Source: Zea mays (lineage: Eukaryota > Streptophyta > Magnoliopsida > Poales > Poaceae). From it: DNA of 64,000 nt. Position numbers and translations under genes: made by a program. The stretch covers positions 135,331,988-135,395,987 of the forward strand of contig NC_050105.1 of NCBI RefSeq assembly GCF_902167145.1, read 5' to 3'. The notes beneath the pieces are model-generated. The model was not told where the DNA came from. It ran no database searches and saw only the letters and a program-made list of their open reading frames with translations. Shown piece after piece: positions 10,767 to 22,226 of the stretch (its first letter is position 1; each line of letters starts with the position of its first letter).

Positions 10767-13700
10767 GATGTTTTCAAGTTGTTCATATACCTCGCGCCCA
10801 CGCAAAAGTTTAGTCATCAAGGAAGGGTCGGCCTCGCCTCGGCAAAGCCCGACCCTCCCTCGGGGGCTAAAAGGGGGGAGACCCCCTCTGCGTCGAAATT
10901 TTCCTCGAAAAAAGATCTCTTTTTAGCGGAATTTCTTTCGTGCTTTTTGACTACTTCGAAAAGCGGATCCTGGAAACGACGGAGTACACGTAAGCAGCCA
11001 AGGTTGACCGAGCCGAGGGACTCCTACGCCTCCGGGATACGGATACCTCACTCATCACCTTCTGCGATAAGTAACTCGCGTTCGGATAAAGTGATTCCGC
11101 GGACCGAACAAGTCTTTACGTTCGGAAGCTCTTCTGTCGAAGCGGATCCTTCGAGCCTTCTCGACTGAGTCGGGGACAGGGCCTCATGGACGGGTGAAAG
11201 TACGTGTAAGCGGCAAGGCCGACCGAGCCGAGGGACTCCCACGCCTCCGGGATACGGATACCTCACTCATCACCTTCCGCGAGAAGCAACTCTCGCTCGC
11301 ACAAGCATCCCTGTTACCGACAAAAAGTCCAGATGCTCGAAATAAGAGGAAAGGAGACGCAGCTTTACAACGCAGCGAGGGTGTGTTTTCTGGCCTCAAC
11401 GGCCGCAGAAGGCACACGCTACAAGGCGATCTGATCCTGCAGGCTCGGGTCTTCACGCTGGAAGGGGGCTAGCACCCTCGGCATCGACGACACCTTCAGC
11501 GAGATCCGACCCAGCCTCGGACGGTGACGCGGTCCAGGGACTTCTCCGGGAAACCGGCCCGAGCAGGCGGCTCGGTCGGTTGCCTCAGGAGCCTCGGCCG
11601 ACCATCTTCCAAGGGCGCCAGCCCGACCCGAGGCCTCGGCTGGTCAACTTCGGCGTCGGTCCCGCTGGCGGACAACCCGGCTAGGCTCCGGCCAACCAGG
11701 TTCCCATTTTCGAGCCAACTCCGCCTCTGTTCGTGCTGATATCGCTACCCCTGGCCTCGGCTCATCGAAGAGCGGCCAAGGGGTCCCTTTAACTAAGCTA
11801 GAGGAGCCTCAGACAACAAGGCCGATCGAGCCGAGGGACTCCTACGCCTCCGGGATACTGATACCTCACTCGTCACCTTGACACGGGGCGACTCATGCTT
11901 GGTGAAGCGGTTCAGATAATCAACAGGCGAGACTTAGTGCTCGAAAATGAGGAAAAAACACGGCTCCGTGCCGAAATTACATACATGTTCAGGCCTCGAC
12001 ATCCATAATGAACAAAAACACTGGCATTCAAAGTGCCATTACAAACGGAACTCCGGTTCCCCCTCCGCAGGTACGAACAACCCCACTCCATGGGGGAAGG
12101 CCTGTGGAGCAACGGAAGACCGACGAACGGCGCGCCGTCACCTGCTCCAGCAGCGGCGACGACGATGACTTCTGCTCCGGGGGGCCGAACAGCGGCAGCA
12201 CTGACCTCAGGGCGGATGCCGCCGCCAGGAGGCCCCCGCCCATGCCAAAACTTGTGAGGCAAGGACGGGCAGAAGGCCGTAGAGTTGAAGGTCGGTCCGT
12301 GGCCGGCCTTGGCAATCTTGCCGGCAGAAGAACCTCTTCAAGCTGCCGTGGCGAACGCCAGCGCCGCGAGCGGCTCCGAAGCCACTCGCGTCCGAGAGCC
12401 AGGCACGGTGCAGCTGCCAGCGCCACGGACGACGACCGCCCTTCCCTCCGATCACTGAGTGAAGGAGCAGGCCGCCGCCCACGCAGGGGCCGACCTCAAC
12501 TCGGCACACTCCCCTCCCCAGCCCTGGTGATGAAAATCCTTGAGGCTGAGGGAGGGGCAGAGGCCGCAGCCCGGCTCGCTTTCCCCCACCATCAAGCCGA
12601 AGGTCACCATCTTGGGTGACCGCCGGTGGAGGGGTGCGGCCGGGCTGCATGATGAAAATCCTTGAAGCCGAACGATGGCTGAAAGGTACCAACTCCCGCG
12701 GAGTTGCGTTCCTCCAACGATGAGGCGGAAAGACGGCGGGTACCCCCCATCCGGGGGCTTGGAAGGTGGAAAGACGCGACGCATAAGGGAGGAAGAAGAC
12801 ATGGTTGCCTTCCGAAAGGGGTCGCCCTCCTTTTAAAGGCAACTCTCCCTACGTGCGCCCCCAAACGCCACGGGCTGAGTCTTCTCCAACACGCTCCAAG
12901 GCCCTCCCCTGTGGCGCGGGGGCTGGGTCCCGCATGTCATGCAAACCGGCTCAGAGCAGAAGAAGCCAAAGCGCCGCGCGTGGCGCACACAACCGCCCAG
13001 CGGTTACAAGCGACCCCCACTTTTGCCCAGACCAACGGACGGAAGGAGTGGGCAGCCATGCAGGCGGCATGCAACCGCGCCAAGTGGACACGCTTCTCTG
13101 ACTCCCAGCGCGCCAGCACGGAGGCCCAGGCCCACGCGTCGCGCAACCGGCGCGCCGGATGCTGCATGCAGGCAACCGCACCGCCACTTGCGCCACCGTC
13201 GCGCCTCTTCGGTTGCGGAACCAATGCTGCGACTCGAGGCGACCCAGCGGCGCCAGCCTGGCGCGACGGTCAATGCGGCCGAAAGTGGGCCGGCAGTAAT
13301 GACGGTGGCAGGCGGGCGGGAGCAGCGGTCACGTCGTCAGCCAGGCTCACGTCCCATCCAGGGGCAGCAAGAGAGTCTCCTCTCACGGCGTGAAGACGGC
13401 GCGCCCGTGATCCGTCCCTCGAACGGCTCGCGCACGCGCAGCGGCCGCCCCGCCAACCACTCGCCCCGTCGCATTAACTCCGCGGCAGGACAAGCGGCGC
13501 CTCTAGCAGGAGAAGCGGGCGACGCTTCGCCTTCGCCGCAATAACCGCGCCCAAAGAGGTATGCCACGTCGTTCGATTTCGTATCCTTTTCCTTTTTTCC
13601 TCTTTCTCTATCTCTTGCAACAGGGATCGGGAAAGGGGGGATACCCGAAAAGGATCCTTCCCTGTGAAGGAACCGGGCTCCGAGCCCCCCCTACTGATCA

Positions 13701-14628
13701 GAGGTTCGAAGGCTGGCCCTCCGAGGGGTTCAACAGTCGCCTCAGATCGCGTGGGCCCTACACCCACTACTGGTCAGAGGTTCGAAGGCCGGCCCCCCGA
13801 AAGGCTCCACGGCCGCCTCAGGCTACTCGGGCTCCGCGCCCATTACTGATCAGGGGTTCGAAGGCTGGCCCCCGAAGGGTTCACAGTCGCCTCAGACGCC
13901 GAGCGAGGGATGACCAGGGGTACGTTCGATACATAACCGAGGCTCGGGCTGCGCTCCCGAGGTACCCTAGGACATTTCGGAGACCAGCGGGAGCGATCTT
14001 GTAACGGAATCCCATCGGAGGGAGGCATCGAGCCCTCGGACCCCGTCGCCAGGGGACCGGGTCCGGCAGATCACCCGCAGGTACTTTTGGGCGTGCCTCT
14101 GGGCCCCTAGCCGACCCCCAACGAACGGGGCACGGACGTCCACTCGGATTACCCACTTGCAGCTCACCGGAGACACCATGTTCGGTGCCCATCGAGGGTA
14201 ACATGGCGTGCTCCCCCCTCCTCCTTGCGGAAAGGCGACGTAAGGGCGTATGTAAAAAAGCCGAGTCTGTCCCTGATCGCCCTCTCGCCCTGTGCGGAGG
14301 CTCGGGGGCTGCTCTCGCAAACCCGGCTCCGGCCGAACCGTTGACAGCGTCAACATACCAGCCCGAGAGCTTGGGCCCCGACCGTGCACCCGGGCTACGA
14401 CCAGTTCGCATGAGGGAACAACCAGACCAGCCGAAGCATTACGCAAGGCATTAAGACCTCGAAGGAGTGAAACCACTCCTCCGAGGCCTCGGGGGCTACA
14501 CCCGGCGGGTGCGCTCGCGCGCACCCACTGGAACAAAATGCAACCGAGAAAGGCTGGTCCCCTTGCAAAAAAGTGCGACGAAAGCCTCCAAGCGAGTGCT
14601 AACACTCCCTTCGAGGCTCGGGGGCTAC
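10767..14628 (+). other. Huck-like 3' non-coding region between pol and the 3' LTR
   Basis: This is 3.9 kb without a recognisable gene. It contains three dispersed copies of a roughly 75-100 bp block carrying 'gagccgagggactcc' and 'cctccgggata' (about 10983-11090, 11200-11305, 11815-11890) and a 76-bp tandem triplet around 13691-13905. The motif 'tcgggggct', which resembles the PPT, recurs near 10859, 14300, 14487 and 14619. GC-rich frames exist on both strands (for example plus 12008-12619 and minus 12207-12842). Tat-lineage elements sometimes carry an extra, often antisense, ORF here, but nothing I see distinguishes a real one. The final purine-rich stretch, gaggctcgggggctac at 14613-14628, is the likely PPT. 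Confidence 0.7.
13691..13905 (+). repeat. 76-bp tandem triplet in the Huck-like 3' region
   Basis: Three diverged copies begin near 13691, 13767 and 13843 with 'tactg(a/g)tcag(a/g)ggttcgaagg' and share 'gtcgcctcag' or 'gccgcctcag' later in the unit. It lies in the non-coding stretch between pol and the 3' LTR. No function is evident. Confidence 0.75.
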
Positions 14629-16420
14629 TGTCGGGGACCATAATTAGGGGTACCCTCAAGACGCCTAATTCTCAGCTGGTAACCCCCATCAGCATAAAGC
14701 TGCAGAGGCCTGATGGGTGCGATTAAGTCAGGGATCAGTCCATACGAGCGACTTGATCACGCCTCGCCCGAGCCTAGCCTTGGACAAGGGCAGCCGACCC
14801 CGAGAGACTTCCGTCTCGCCCGAGGCCCCCCTTTTAACGGCGGACACATCTCCGGCTCGCCCGAGGCCTTGCCTTCGCTAAGAAGCAACCCTGACTGAAT
14901 CGCCGCACCGACCGACCGAGTCGCAGGAGCATTTAACGCAAAGGTGGCCTGACACCTTTATCCTGACACGCGCCCCCCGGCAGAGCCGAAGTGACCGTCG
15001 TCACTTCGCCGCTCCACTGACCGGTCTGACAGAAGGACAGCGCCGCCTGCGCCACTCCGACTGCAGTGCCACTTGACAGAGTGAGACTGACAGGCAGTCA
15101 GGCCTTGCCGAAGGCGCCATAGGAAACTCCGCTCCGCCCGACCCCAGGGCTCGGACTCGGGCTAAGACCCGGAAGACGGCGAACTCCGCTCCGCCCGACC
15201 CCAGGGCTCGGACTCGGGCTAAGACCCGGAAGACGGCGAACTCCGCTCCGCCCGACCCCAGGGCTCGGACTCGAGCTAAGACCCGGAAGACGACGAACTC
15301 CGCTCCGCCCGACCCCAGGGCTCGGACTCGGGCTAAGACCCGGAAGACGGTGAACTCCGCTCCGCCCGACCCCAGGGCTCGGACTCGGGCTAAGACCCGG
15401 AAGACGGCGAACTCCGCTCCGCCCGACCCAGGGCTCGGACTCGGGCTAAGACCCGGAAGACGGCGAACTCCGCTCCGCCCGACCCCAGGGCTCGGACTCG
15501 GGCTAAGACCCGGAAGACGGCGAACTCCGCTCCGCCCGACCCAGGGCTCGGACTCGGGCTAAGACCCAGAAGACGACGAACTCCGCTTCGCCCGACCCCA
15601 GGGCTCGAACTCCGCCCTGGCCTCTGCCGAACAACCTCCGCCTCGCCCGGCCCAAGGGCTCGGCCTCGGCCTCGGCAACGGAAGACAGACTCGACCCCAG
15701 CTTCGGAGGAGCCCCCACGTCGCCCGGCCTCGGGCGCGGGCCCGCCACGTCAACAGGGAGCGCCATCATCACCCTACCCCGAGCCGACTCGGGCCGCAGA
15801 GAACAAGACCGGTGTTCCATCTGGCTAGCTCCGCCAGATAGGCAATGATGGCGCCCCGCGTGCCCTGTGACGACGGCGGCTCTCAGCTCCCTTACGGAAG
15901 CAGGGGGACGTCAGCAAAGACTCGACCGCTCCAACAGCTGTCCCTCCGCCAGGCTCTGTTGCTCCTCCGACAGCCACGACATCATACCAGCAGGGCGCCA
16001 AGATCTCTCCGGCTGCCACATTGGCATGTACTTAGGGCGCTAGCTCTCCCTCCGCTAGACACGTAGCACTCTGCTACACCCCCATTGTACACCTGGATCC
16101 TCTCCTTGCGCCTATAAAAGGAAGGACCAGGGCCTTCTTAGAGAAGGTTGGCCGCGCGGGACGAGGACGGGACAAGCGCTCTCTTGGGGCCGCTCGCTTC
16201 CCTCACCCGCGTGGACGCTTGTAACCCCCTACTGCAAGCGCACCCGACCTGGGCGCGGGACGAACACGAAGGTCGCGGGATTTCCACCTCTCTCACGCCC
16301 GTCTCCGGCCACCTCGCTCTCCCCCCTTCGCGCTCGCCCACGCGCTCGACCCATCTGGGCTGGGGCACGCGGCACACTCACTCGTCGGCTCAGGGACCCC
16401 CCGGTCTCGAAACGCCGACA
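14629..16420 (+). repeat. 3' LTR of the Huck-like element
   Basis: This 1792-bp LTR is followed by the duplication gtgct at 16421-16425. It matches the 5' LTR with about 20 scattered substitutions and is exactly 57 bp longer, the length of one unit of the internal tandem array. The TATAAAA is at 16113-16119. Confidence 0.93.
15125..15600 (+). repeat. 57-bp tandem repeat array in the 3' LTR
   Basis: About eight good copies plus a degenerate one of the same unit as in the 5' LTR, including the 56-bp variants in the last part. Single-base variants such as 'actcgagct' in the third copy distinguish some units. Confidence 0.9.
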
Positions 16421-16666
16421 GTGCTCTATACACTGTACATGTGTGTCAGATCCTTTTTGTGTCTGTACGCTCACGTGGTGACGAGTAGTAAAAAATAATA
16501 TAGAATGTCAAATCTAGTACAATATTGATATAGAGGATAGAATTTAGGGGATATTGCCGGAGATGAAGAAGATATAGAGTACAGAATCTTTTAGAAAGTG
16601 CTGTAAAGGACAAAGAATATTCCTTTAGGGGATAAAATTTAGGGGACGTTGCTGGAGACAGCCTAA

Positions 16667-16973
16667 GCCATTGCTCCTCAAATCTACAGCCGCCAGGGAG
16701 CATCTTCCTCCTCCGCTCTCAAGCTAGCCAGCGACCACGGCGGCACCGACCTCCTACAACGGCGAGCATCAACGGTATGATCATCCAGGTACTCGGGTGC
16801 ACCGAACTACGAGTAACGATAGCAAAATGATGCGGAGTGGTCAGAGCAGAGTGTGAGAAGGTTCTTACAGACGATGCAAGCACAAAAAGGCTGGCCATGG
16901 CGGGGAGCGGCTCTATAACGGAGCTCCAACTCGGGCGAGCAATCATCGTTGCTCCAACGACCAATCTCCCCCG
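16667..16973 (-). repeat. Right remainder of the old gypsy LTR background
   Basis: No gene is visible. The stretch lies between the MITE duplication and the Ji-like element and includes 'ggcggcaccgacctcctacaacggcgagc'-type GC-rich sequence resembling the GC-rich part of cereal gypsy LTRs. The five bases before the Ji-like LTR, ccccg (16969-16973), would be its target duplication; the partner lies outside the window. Confidence 0.4.
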
Positions 16974-18177
16974 TGAAAGTCACCTAGAGGGGGATGAATA
17001 GGGCGAATCTGAAATTTATAAACTTAATCACAACTACAAGTCGGGTTAGCGTTAGAAATATAATTAAGTCCGAGAGAGAGGATGCAAAACAAATCGCAAG
17101 CAAATAAAGAGTGTGACACGTGAATTTGTTTTACCGAGGTTCGGTTCTCGCAAACCTACTCCCCGTTGAGGTGGTCACAAAGACCGGGTCTCTTTCAACC
17201 CTTTCCCCCTCTCAAACGGTCCCTCGGACCGAGTGAGCTTCTCTTCTCAATCAAACGGGAACAAAACTTCCCCGCAAGGACCACCACACAATTGGTGTCT
17301 CTTGCCTTGGTTACAATTGAGATGTTCGCAAGAAAGAATGAAAGAAAGAAGCAATCCAAGCGCAAGAGCTCAAAAGAACACAACAAATTTCTCTCACTAA
17401 TCACTAAAGCCTTGTGTGGAATTGGGAGAGGATTTGATCACTTTGGTGTGTCTTGTATTAAATGCTTAGCTCTTGTAAGTAGTTGGAAGATGGAAAACTT
17501 GGACAACTTGAATGTGGGGGTGGTTGGGGTATTTATAGCCCCAACCACCAAACTTGACCGTTGGTGAAGGCTGCAGTCGACGGGCGCACCGGACAGTCCG
17601 GTGCGCCAACCACGTCACCAGGCCGCTGGGTTTCGACCGTTGGAGCTATGTCTTGTGGGCCCGCCTGGCTGTCCGGTGGCGCACCAGACAAGTCCTGTAG
17701 ACTGTCCGGTGTGCCACCCGCGCGTGCTCTGTCTTCTGCGCGCGCAGGCGCGCATTTAATGCGTTGCAGTCGACCGTTGCGCGCGAAGTAGCTGTTGCTC
17801 CGCTCGCTCACCGGACAGTCCGGTGTGCACCGGACATGTCCGGTGAATTTTAGCGGAGCGGATTCCCGAAGCTGGCGAGTTCAGAGTCGCTCTCCCCTGG
17901 GGCACCGGACACTGTCCGGTGGTGCACCGGACAGTCCAGTGAATTGTAGCGAAGCGCCTCTGAGATTTCCCGAAGGTGATGAGACCAGGGCACACTTCGG
18001 TTGTCCCTTGCTCGCTTTGTTTGAACCCTTTTCTTGGTCCTTTTATTGGCTTATTGTGAACCTTTGGCACCTGTAGAACTTATAGACTAGAGCAAACTAG
18101 TTAGGCCAATTATTTGTGTTGGGCAATTCAACCACCAAAATCAATTAGGAAATGGGTGTAAGCCTAATTCCCTTTCA
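16974..18177 (-). repeat. 3' LTR of the Ji-like element
   Basis: Starts tgaaagtcacctagagg and ends cctttca on the plus strand (TG...CA on the minus strand). It is bordered at 18178-18192 by the complement of the PPT (tctccccctttttgg). It contains CACCGGACAGTCCGGTG-type palindromes at about 17587-17940 and a minus-strand TATAAAT at 17531-17537. It is homologous to the solo LTR at 881-1986. Confidence 0.93.
17531..17537 (-). promoter_or_regulatory. TATA box of the Ji-like LTR
   Basis: Minus-strand TATAAAT inside ggggctataaatacccc, directly upstream of the start-proximal LTR part in element orientation. The same motif and spacing occur in the solo LTR. Confidence 0.55.
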
Positions 18178-18973
18178 ATCTCCCCCTTTTTGGTGATTGA
18201 TGCCAACACAAACCAAAGCAAATATAGAAGTGAATAATTGAACTAGTTTGCATAATTGTAAGTGCAAAAGTTACTTAGAATTGAGCCAATATAAATATTC
18301 ACAGGATGCGCATGGATTGTTTCTTTATCTTTAATATTTTGGACCACGCTTGCACCACATGTTTTGTTTTTGCAAATTCTTTTCAAAGTTATTTTGCAAA
18401 TAGTTAAAGGTAAATGAATAAGATTCTTGAGAATCATTTACAAGATTTGAAATTTTCTCCCCCTGTTTCAAATGCTTTTCCTTTGACTAGACAAAACTCC
18501 CCCTTAATGAAATCCTCCTCTTAGTGTTCAAGAGGGTTTTGATGTTAATTTTGAAGAGGGTATACCAATTTTAAATTGTATCACAAATAAGATACCAATT
18601 TGAAAATACTACTTTAAAACAAAATTGAAAGACTATAATTTTGAAATTGGTGGTGGTGCGGTCCCTTTGCTTTGGGCTCATGCTCTCTCCCCCTTTGGCA
18701 TAAATCGCCAAAAACAGAATCATTAGAGCCCTTTTGAACTACTTTCTCCCCCTTTGGTAAATATCATGTGAGTGAAGATTATACCAAAGACGAAGAGTTG
18801 CTCGGAGCGACGACAAAGGATGAGTGGAGTGGAAGCCTTTGTCTTCGCCGAAGACTCCAATTCCCTTTCAATACACCTATGACTTGGTTGGAAATTTACT
18901 TGAAAACACATTAGTCATAGCACATGAAAGAGAGGTGATCAAAAGTATATTTATGAGCTATGTATGCAAGACA
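18178..18973 (-). other. Ji-like 3' untranslated region with multiple polypurine tracts
   Basis: No ORF. On the minus strand the stretch next to the LTR reads ccaaaaagggggaga, the PPT that primes plus-strand DNA synthesis. Further purine tracts (complement of ctccccc) occur near 18457, 18498, 18682 and 18745. Repeated PPT-like tracts upstream of the 3' LTR are a known Sirevirus trait. Confidence 0.75.
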
Positions 18974-21900
18974 TCAAAAGAAATTCCTAGAATCAAGAAT
19001 ATTTAGCTCATGCCTAAGTTTGTTAAAGGTTTGTTCATCAAGTGGCTTGGTAAAGATATCGGCTAATTGATATTTAGTGCTAATATATGCAATCTCGATA
19101 TCTCCTTTTTGTTGGTGATCCCTTAGAAAATGATACCGAATGGCTATGTGTTTAGTGCGGCTATGTTCAACGGGATTATCCGCCATGCGGATTGCACTCT
19201 CATTATCACATAGAAGAGGAACTTTGGTTAATTTGTAACCGTAGTCCCTAAGGGTTTGCCTCATCCAAAGTAGTTGCGCGCAACAATGTCCTGCGGCAAT
19301 ATACTCGGCTTCGGCGGTAGAAAGAGCTACGGAATTTTGCTTCTTTGAAGCCCAAGACACCAAGGATCTTCCTAAGAACTGGCAAGTCCCCGATGTGCTC
19401 TTTCTATTAATTTTACACCCCGCCCAATCGGCATCCGAATAACCAATTAAATCAAAGGTGGATCCCCTAGGATACCAAAGCCCAAACTTAGGAGTATAAA
19501 CTAAATATCTCAAGATTCGTTTTACGGCCGTAAGGTGAGCTTCCTTAGGGTCGGCTTGGAATCTTGCACACATGCATACGGAAAGCATAATATCCGGTCA
19601 AGATGCACATAAATAGAGTAAAGAGCCTATCATCGACCGGTATACCTTTTGATCTACGGATTTACCTTCTGTGTCGAGGTCGAGATGCCCATTGGTTCCC
19701 ATGGGTGTCTTGATGGGTTTGGCATCCTTCATCCCATACTTGCTTAGAATATCTTGAGTATACTTTGTTTGGCTTAGAAAGGTGCCCTCTTGGAGTTGCT
19801 TCACTTGAAATCCCAAGAAGTACTTCAACTCCCCCATCATTGACATCTCGAATTTTTGTGTCATGATCCTACTAAACTCTTCACTTGTAGATTCGTTAGT
19901 AGACCCAAATATAATATCATCAACATAAATTTGGCATACAAACAAATCATTTTCAAGTGTTTTGGTAAAGAGTGTAGGATCGGCCTTTCCGACTTTGAAT
20001 CCATTAGTGATAAGGAAATCTCTAAGGCATTCGTACCATGCTCTTGGGGCTTGCTTGAGCCCATAAAGCGCCTTAGAGAATTTATAAACATGGTTAGGGT
20101 ACTCACTATCTTCAAAGCCGGGAGGTTGCTCAACATAGACCTCTTCCTTGATTGGTCCATTGAGGAAGGCACTCTTCACGTCCATTTGATAAAGCTTGAA
20201 GCCATGGTAAGTAGCATAGGCTAATAATATACGAATTGACTCAAGCCTAGCTACAGGTGCATAGGTTTCACCGAAATCCAAACCTTCGACTTGGGAGTAT
20301 CCCTTGGCCACAAGTCGGGCTTTGTTCCTTGTCACCACACCATGCTCATCTTCCTTGTTGCGGAAAACCCACTTGGTTCCTACAACTTTTTGATTAGGAC
20401 GTGGAACCAAATGCCATACCTCGTTCCTAGTGAAGTTGTTGAGCTCCTCTTGCATCGCCACCACCCAATCCGAATCTTGTAGTGCTTCCTCTACCCTGTG
20501 TGGCTCAATAGAGGAGACAAAAGAGTAATGCTCACAAAAATGTGCAACACAAGATCTAGTAGTTACCCCCTTATGAATGTCGCCGAGGATGGTGTCGACG
20601 GGGTGATCTCGTTGGATTGCTTGGTGGACTCTTGGGTGTGGCGGTCTTGGTTCTTCATCCTCCTTGTCTTGATCATTTGCATCTCCCCCTTGATCATTGC
20701 CGTCATCTTGAGGTGGCTCATCTTCTTGATCTTCTCCTTCATCAACTTGAGCCTTATCCTCATTTTGAGTTGGTGGAGATGCTTGCGTGGAGGAGGACGG
20801 TTGATCTTGTGCATTTGGAGGCTCTTCGGATTCCTTAGGACACACATCCCCAATGGACATGTTCCTTAGAGCGATGCACGGAGCCTCTTCATCACCTATC
20901 TCATCAAGATCAACTTGCTCTACTTGAGAGCCGTTAGTCTCATCAAACACAACGTCACAAGAAACTTCAACTTGTCCAGTGGACTTGTTAAAGACTCTAT
21001 ATGCCCTTGTGTTTGAATCATATCCTAGTAAAAAGCCTTCTACAGTCTTAGGAGCAAATTTAGATTTTCTACCTCTTTTAACAAGAATAAAGCATTTGCT
21101 ACCAAAGACTCTAAAATATGAAATATTTGGCTTTTTACCGGTTAGGAGTTCGTATGATGTCTTCTTGAGGATTCGGTATAGATACAACCGGTTGATGGCG
21201 TAGCAGGCGGTGTTGACCTCCTCGGCCCAAAACCGATCCGAAGTCTTGTATTCATCAAGCATGGTTCTTGCCATGTCCAATAGAGTTCTATTATTCCTCT
21301 CCACTACACCATTTTGTTGTGGGGTGTAGGGGGGGTAGAACTCATGCTTGATGCCCTCCTCCTCAAGGAAACCTTCGATTTGTGAGTTCTTGAACTCCGT
21401 CCTATTATCGCTTCTTATTTTCTTGATCCTCAAGCCGAACTCATTTTGAGCTCGTCTCAAGAATCCCTTTAAGGTCTTTTGGGTATGAGATTTTTCCTGC
21501 AAAAAGAATACCCAAGTGAAGCGAGAATAATCATCCACAATAACTAGATAGTACTTACTCCCGCCGATGCTTATGTAATCAATCAGGCCGAATAGATCCA
21601 TGTGTAGGAGCTCGAGCGGCCTGTTAGTCGTCATGATGTTCTTATGTGGATGATGGACTCCAACTTGCTTCCCTGCTTGGCATGCGCTACAAATCATGTC
21701 TTTCTCAAAATGAACATTTGTTAATCCTAAAATGTGCTCTCCCTTTAGAAGCTTATGAAGATTCTTCATCCCAACATGGGCTAGTCGGCGGTGCCAGAAC
21801 CAACTCATGTTAGTCTTAGCAATTAAGCAAGTGTCGAGTTCAGCTCTATCAAAATCTACTAAGTATAGCTGACCCTCTAACACTCCCTTAAATGCTATTG

Positions 21901-22213
21901 AATCATCACTCCTTCTAAAGACAGTAACACCTATATCTGTGAAAAAACAGTTGTAGCCCATTTTGCATAATTGAGATACGGAAAGCAAATTGTAATCTAA
22001 GGAATTTACAAGAAAAACATTGGAAATGGAATGGTCAGGTGATATAGCAATTTTACCCAATCCTTTAACCAAACCTTGATTTCCATCCTCGAATGTGATA
22101 GCTCGTTGGGGATCTTGGTTTTTCTCATAGGAGGAGAACATCTTCTTCTCCCCTGTCGTGTGGTTTGTGCACCCGCTATCGATGATCCAACTTGAGCCCC
22201 CGGATGTATAAAC
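18974..22213 (-). pseudogene. pol: Ji-like Pol (PR-INT-RT-RNH) with one in-frame stop
   Basis: Ty1-copia polyprotein, read from 22213 down to 18974. Order: aspartic protease (WIIDSGC at the very start); integrase with the HHCC zinc region (HRRLAHVGM...CSACQAGK) and catalytic context [24 protein letters not shown]; reverse transcriptase with YVDDIIFGS; RNase H with GYSDADWAGC and a C-terminal KPLDEQTF segment. A single TGA at 19598-19600 interrupts the frame just before the RNase H; both sides are in the same frame. The frame is open only from 22213, directly after a TAG, and is offset by one base from gag. It is about 1079 codons including the stop, normal for the family. Confidence 0.92.
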
Positions 22214-22226
22214 CTACAAAACAAGT

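Larger units (their letters stand above)
2447..16425 (+). mobile_element. Complete Huck/Flip-like Ty3-gypsy element, Tat lineage
   Basis: The element runs 2452-16420 (13,969 bp) with 5-bp duplications gtgct at 2447-2451 and 16421-16425. The LTRs are 2452-4186 and 14629-16420, both starting tgtcggggacc and ending ccgaca. The order gag, protease, reverse transcriptase, degenerate RNase H, second (archaeal-type) RNase H, integrase, then a 3.9-kb 3' non-coding region is typical of the Tat/Ogre lineage. Between the LTRs I count about 20 substitutions plus one 57-bp repeat-unit difference, so it is fairly young. Coding capacity is lost through one frameshift and two in-frame stops. The family name (Huck or Flip) is tentative. 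Confidence 0.92.
2309..16663. mobile_element. PIF/Harbinger-like MITE (about 381 bp), split by the Huck-like element
   Basis: The left half is 2309-2451 and the right half 16426-16663; everything between is the Huck-like element plus one copy of its duplication. The left end reads gactgactccagcagc and the right end, reverse-complemented, reads ggctgtctccagcaac, giving an imperfect terminal inverted repeat. The 3-bp sequence taa borders both ends (2306-2308 and 16664-16666), as expected for the PIF/Harbinger superfamily, which duplicates TWA. The interior has no ORF and contains repeated palindromic words such as 'ctaaaatttag'. The superfamily call rests on terminal sequence and duplication only. 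Confidence 0.65.

Noticed and set aside
12008..13544. Several overlapping GC-rich frames on both strands as accessory genes
   Set aside because: No domain, no consistent codon pattern and strong overlap among frames. An antisense ORF is known in some Tat elements, but I cannot support one here.
19856..20869. Plus-strand frames opposite the Ji-like pol
   Set aside because: They are antisense shadows of RT and integrase coding sequence.
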